Shown here piece after piece: positions 62,461 to 64,000 of a stretch of DNA of 64,000 nt. The first letter of the stretch is position 1. Every line of letters starts with the position of its first letter. Source of the DNA: Paenibacillus camelliae (GTDB taxonomy: Bacteria; Bacillota; Bacilli; Paenibacillales; Paenibacillaceae); assembly GCF_023715345.1 (NCBI RefSeq), contig NZ_JAMBNY010000007.1:62001-126000 (forward strand), read 5' to 3'. The notes beneath the pieces are model-generated. The model saw nothing but the letters and a program-made list of their open reading frames with translations, did not search any database and was not told the DNA's origin. The position numbers and the translations under genes were made by a program.

Positions 62461-64000
62461 ATGATGAAACGGGTAAGCATTATCGTCATTATACTATCGT
62501 TATTTATTGCGAGCAGCGCCTTTGCGTACGAAGCTCAGCTTCAGCCATTTAAGGATGTGGGGGAAGATTATTCAACGGAGTCGATCTATTCCTTGTCCGC
62601 ATTAGGCATTATTAATGGATATACAGACGGTACTTACCGTCCGAATGATGCGTTGTCCAGAGAAGCGTTCATTAAGCTGCTTGTTATGGCAAATCAGATG
62701 GAGGAAGATGCAGTGGGACGCCTCCCTGCTGGATTAGATAAGGGACGTTGGTCTGCTTCTTATATTTCTACTGCATATGAGAATCAATGGATTGATAGCT
62801 TGCTAGATTCAGATGGCAGCTTTAATCCGTCGCAAACGATTACTAGACAAGAGGTTGCTATGCTGGTAGGAAAGGCATTGCTAGAATCGGAGAAGGAAGA
62901 GGTGCAGCAGCAATGGCTGAGCACAGAGTGGACAAAGGAGCGGGATGCGCGCGCATTTAAAGATCACGCTTCTATAGATGCAGAGCTGCAGCCATATGTG
63001 TACTACGCGGCGAAGCGTGGCATTATGGAAGGGGATCGCGTAGGCTTTAAGCCTAAGGAAGCATTAATTCGCAAGCAGGCAGCAGCCGTCATTTATCGAT
63101 TCATTGATATGCGAGTTTCCGATGAAAAGCTAGATTTTACAGGCTATTATGCGATTCAATCCTATTCAGCAATCAATCAGATGAAAAAGCTGTCACATGT
63201 AATATTCGGATGGTCTCACCTGGAATACAGCGAGGCTGGTTCTGCTTCGTTAAACACATCAGTGACTGTTAATCGAATACCTAGCGGCTATGAAGAGGCA
63301 CTGGCTGCAGCTGATTCAGCACATATTACGAAGGAGCTGATGGTGTTTTACGACAATAGCAATTTGAAGGAATTCCTAAGAGATAAAGCAGCGCAGCAAT
63401 CCTTTATCGAATCGTTGTTGAATCTATTAAATGATCCCTCTTACTCCTTTACAGGCGTAAGTATAGACTTTGAAGGGCTGAAAGAGGAGGAGTATGCTGC
63501 CGATTATGTTGCATTTCTTAAGGAGCTGAAGGAGCAGCTCGGCACTTATTCGCTGTCTGTTGCTGTCCCGCCGATCTATTACTACAAGGGCTATGATCTA
63601 GAGGCGATTGGCAAGCTTGCGGATACGGTCATTCTGATGGCGTATGACTTTACCCATCATGAAAGTAAGCTGCCGTCAGCACCGCTACCACTGGTGAATG
63701 ACGTCGTTACAACAGCATTACAAGTCATCCCTAAAGACAAATTAGTGCTCGGTATTTCCAAGCAAGCGAACCAATGGATTACCACTAATGGAGTAACAGC
63801 TGCGCCGCTTAGTCCGGCCATTGCTGATGTGGAGAAGAGACTAGTAATGCCCGGCGTTGTGAATGAGTGGGCAATGCCATATTTTCTTGCGAAAGCTGAA
63901 TTTTCAGATGAACGTGGCAGTCATCTTCTATATTACGAGGATACGCAAAGCATAGAAAAGAAAATTTGGCTTGCGAAGTTTTATGAGCTTAAAGGCGTCT
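62461..64000 (+). CDS. SLH-domain GH18-like surface protein, C-terminus cut by window edge
   Basis: The visible 513 residues start with a signal peptide (VSIIVIILSLFIASSAFA), then three SLH repeats (about 28-85, 95-150 and 155-218; for example GIINGYTDGTYRPNDALSRE) that anchor the protein to cell-wall polymer, then a GH18-like domain from about 220. The active-site string is FTGVSIDFEGL with catalytic Glu338; the first Asp of the usual DxxDxDxE motif is replaced by Thr. The barrel continues with SVAVPPIYY and TVILMAYDFTHHE. YaaH-like GH18 proteins cleave chitin-like or cell-wall glycans. The start is ATG 62461 or 62464, with only a weak GAGAAG site. It continues past the window edge. Confidence 0.88.
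   Translation, partial: MMKRVSIIVIILSLFIASSAFAYEAQLQPFKDVGEDYSTESIYSLSALGIINGYTDGTYRPNDALSREAFIKLLVMANQMEEDAVGRLPAGLDKGRWSASYISTAYENQWIDSLLDSDGSFNPSQTITRQEVAMLVGKALLESEKEEVQQQWLSTEWTKERDARAFKDHASIDAELQPYVYYAAKRGIMEGDRVGFKPKEALIRKQAAAVIYRFIDMRVSDEKLDFTGYYAIQSYSAINQMKKLSHVIFGWSHLEYSEAGSASLNTSVTVNRIPSGYEEALAAADSAHITKELMVFYDNSNLKEFLRDKAAQQSFIESLLNLLNDPSYSFTGVSIDFEGLKEEEYAADYVAFLKELKEQLGTYSLSVAVPPIYYYKGYDLEAIGKLADTVILMAYDFTHHESKLPSAPLPLVNDVVTTALQVIPKDKLVLGISKQANQWITTNGVTAAPLSPAIADVEKRLVMPGVVNEWAMPYFLAKAEFSDERGSHLLYYEDTQSIEKKIWLAKFYELKGV

Noticed and set aside
1..64000. rRNA, tRNA, riboswitch, integrase or transposase genes
   Set aside because: I looked for their usual signatures on both strands and saw none; a covariance-model scan would be decisive.

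Overview
The window looks like a chromosomal segment of a Paenibacillus- or Cohnella-like, spore-forming, low-to-mid GC Firmicute. The evidence is a Spo0E-like phosphatase, SLH-anchored surface enzymes, several YesM/YesN-type two-component pairs, importers of the LplABC/YtcQ type without their own ATPase, GGAGG ribosome sites and U-tailed intrinsic terminators. I see no rRNA, tRNA, CRISPR array, integrase or transposase.

Layout. 1-1236: a partial cytosine-5 DNA methyltransferase that runs off the left edge. 1.8-3.4 kb: a Spo0E-like small protein and an MFS transporter. 3.4-4.0 kb: a non-coding block of decayed palindromic repeats. 4.06-8.39 kb (minus): a GAF-PAS-GGDEF-EAL protein in a tight operon with a thiamine-diphosphate enzyme and a carboxymuconolactone-decarboxylase-like protein. 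8.66-12.14 kb (minus): a YesM/YesN pair plus a small membrane protein. 12.4-27.4 kb: two complete LplBC/LplA-type sugar importers, ThuA and two Gfo/Idh/MocA proteins, a GH43 glycosidase and a second YesM/YesN pair. 27.97-35.78 kb: a 2603-residue surface xylanase with three GH10 domains, three copies of a WPWSTAG module, two FN3 domains, two carbohydrate-binding-like domains and three SLH repeats. 42.1-62.3 kb: further carbohydrate genes (GH35, a third importer, a third YesM/YesN pair, three lone AraC regulators, two TIM-barrel isomerase-like proteins, a PhyH dioxygenase, an FAD oxidoreductase) and a DUF2935 protein. 62.46 kb to the end: an SLH plus GH18 protein that runs off the right edge.

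How it fits together. The xylanase, GH43 and GH35 enzymes would cut arabinoxylan or other hemicellulose outside or at the cell. Three CUT1 importers, which must borrow an ATPase encoded elsewhere, would take up oligosaccharides. Intracellular dehydrogenases and isomerases would process unusual sugars. YesM/YesN pairs and lone AraC proteins probably control each block: several upstream regions carry pairs of short direct repeats 20-22 bp apart, and cre-like sites suggest CcpA repression.

The most unusual item is a four-gene operon at 36033-41200 between the xylanase and the sugar genes. It encodes an NYN/PIN-like nuclease with an unrecognised 320-residue N-terminal region, a ZorA-like MotA/TolQ-type channel with a long coiled-coil tail, a ZorB-like MotB/OmpA protein, and an HNH-superfamily nuclease of the WHH type. 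It resembles a Zorya anti-phage system but has a nuclease set I do not recognise from Zorya types I-III. A second candidate novelty is a family of dispersed palindromes whose arms vary in a compensating way around a conserved unpaired motif.
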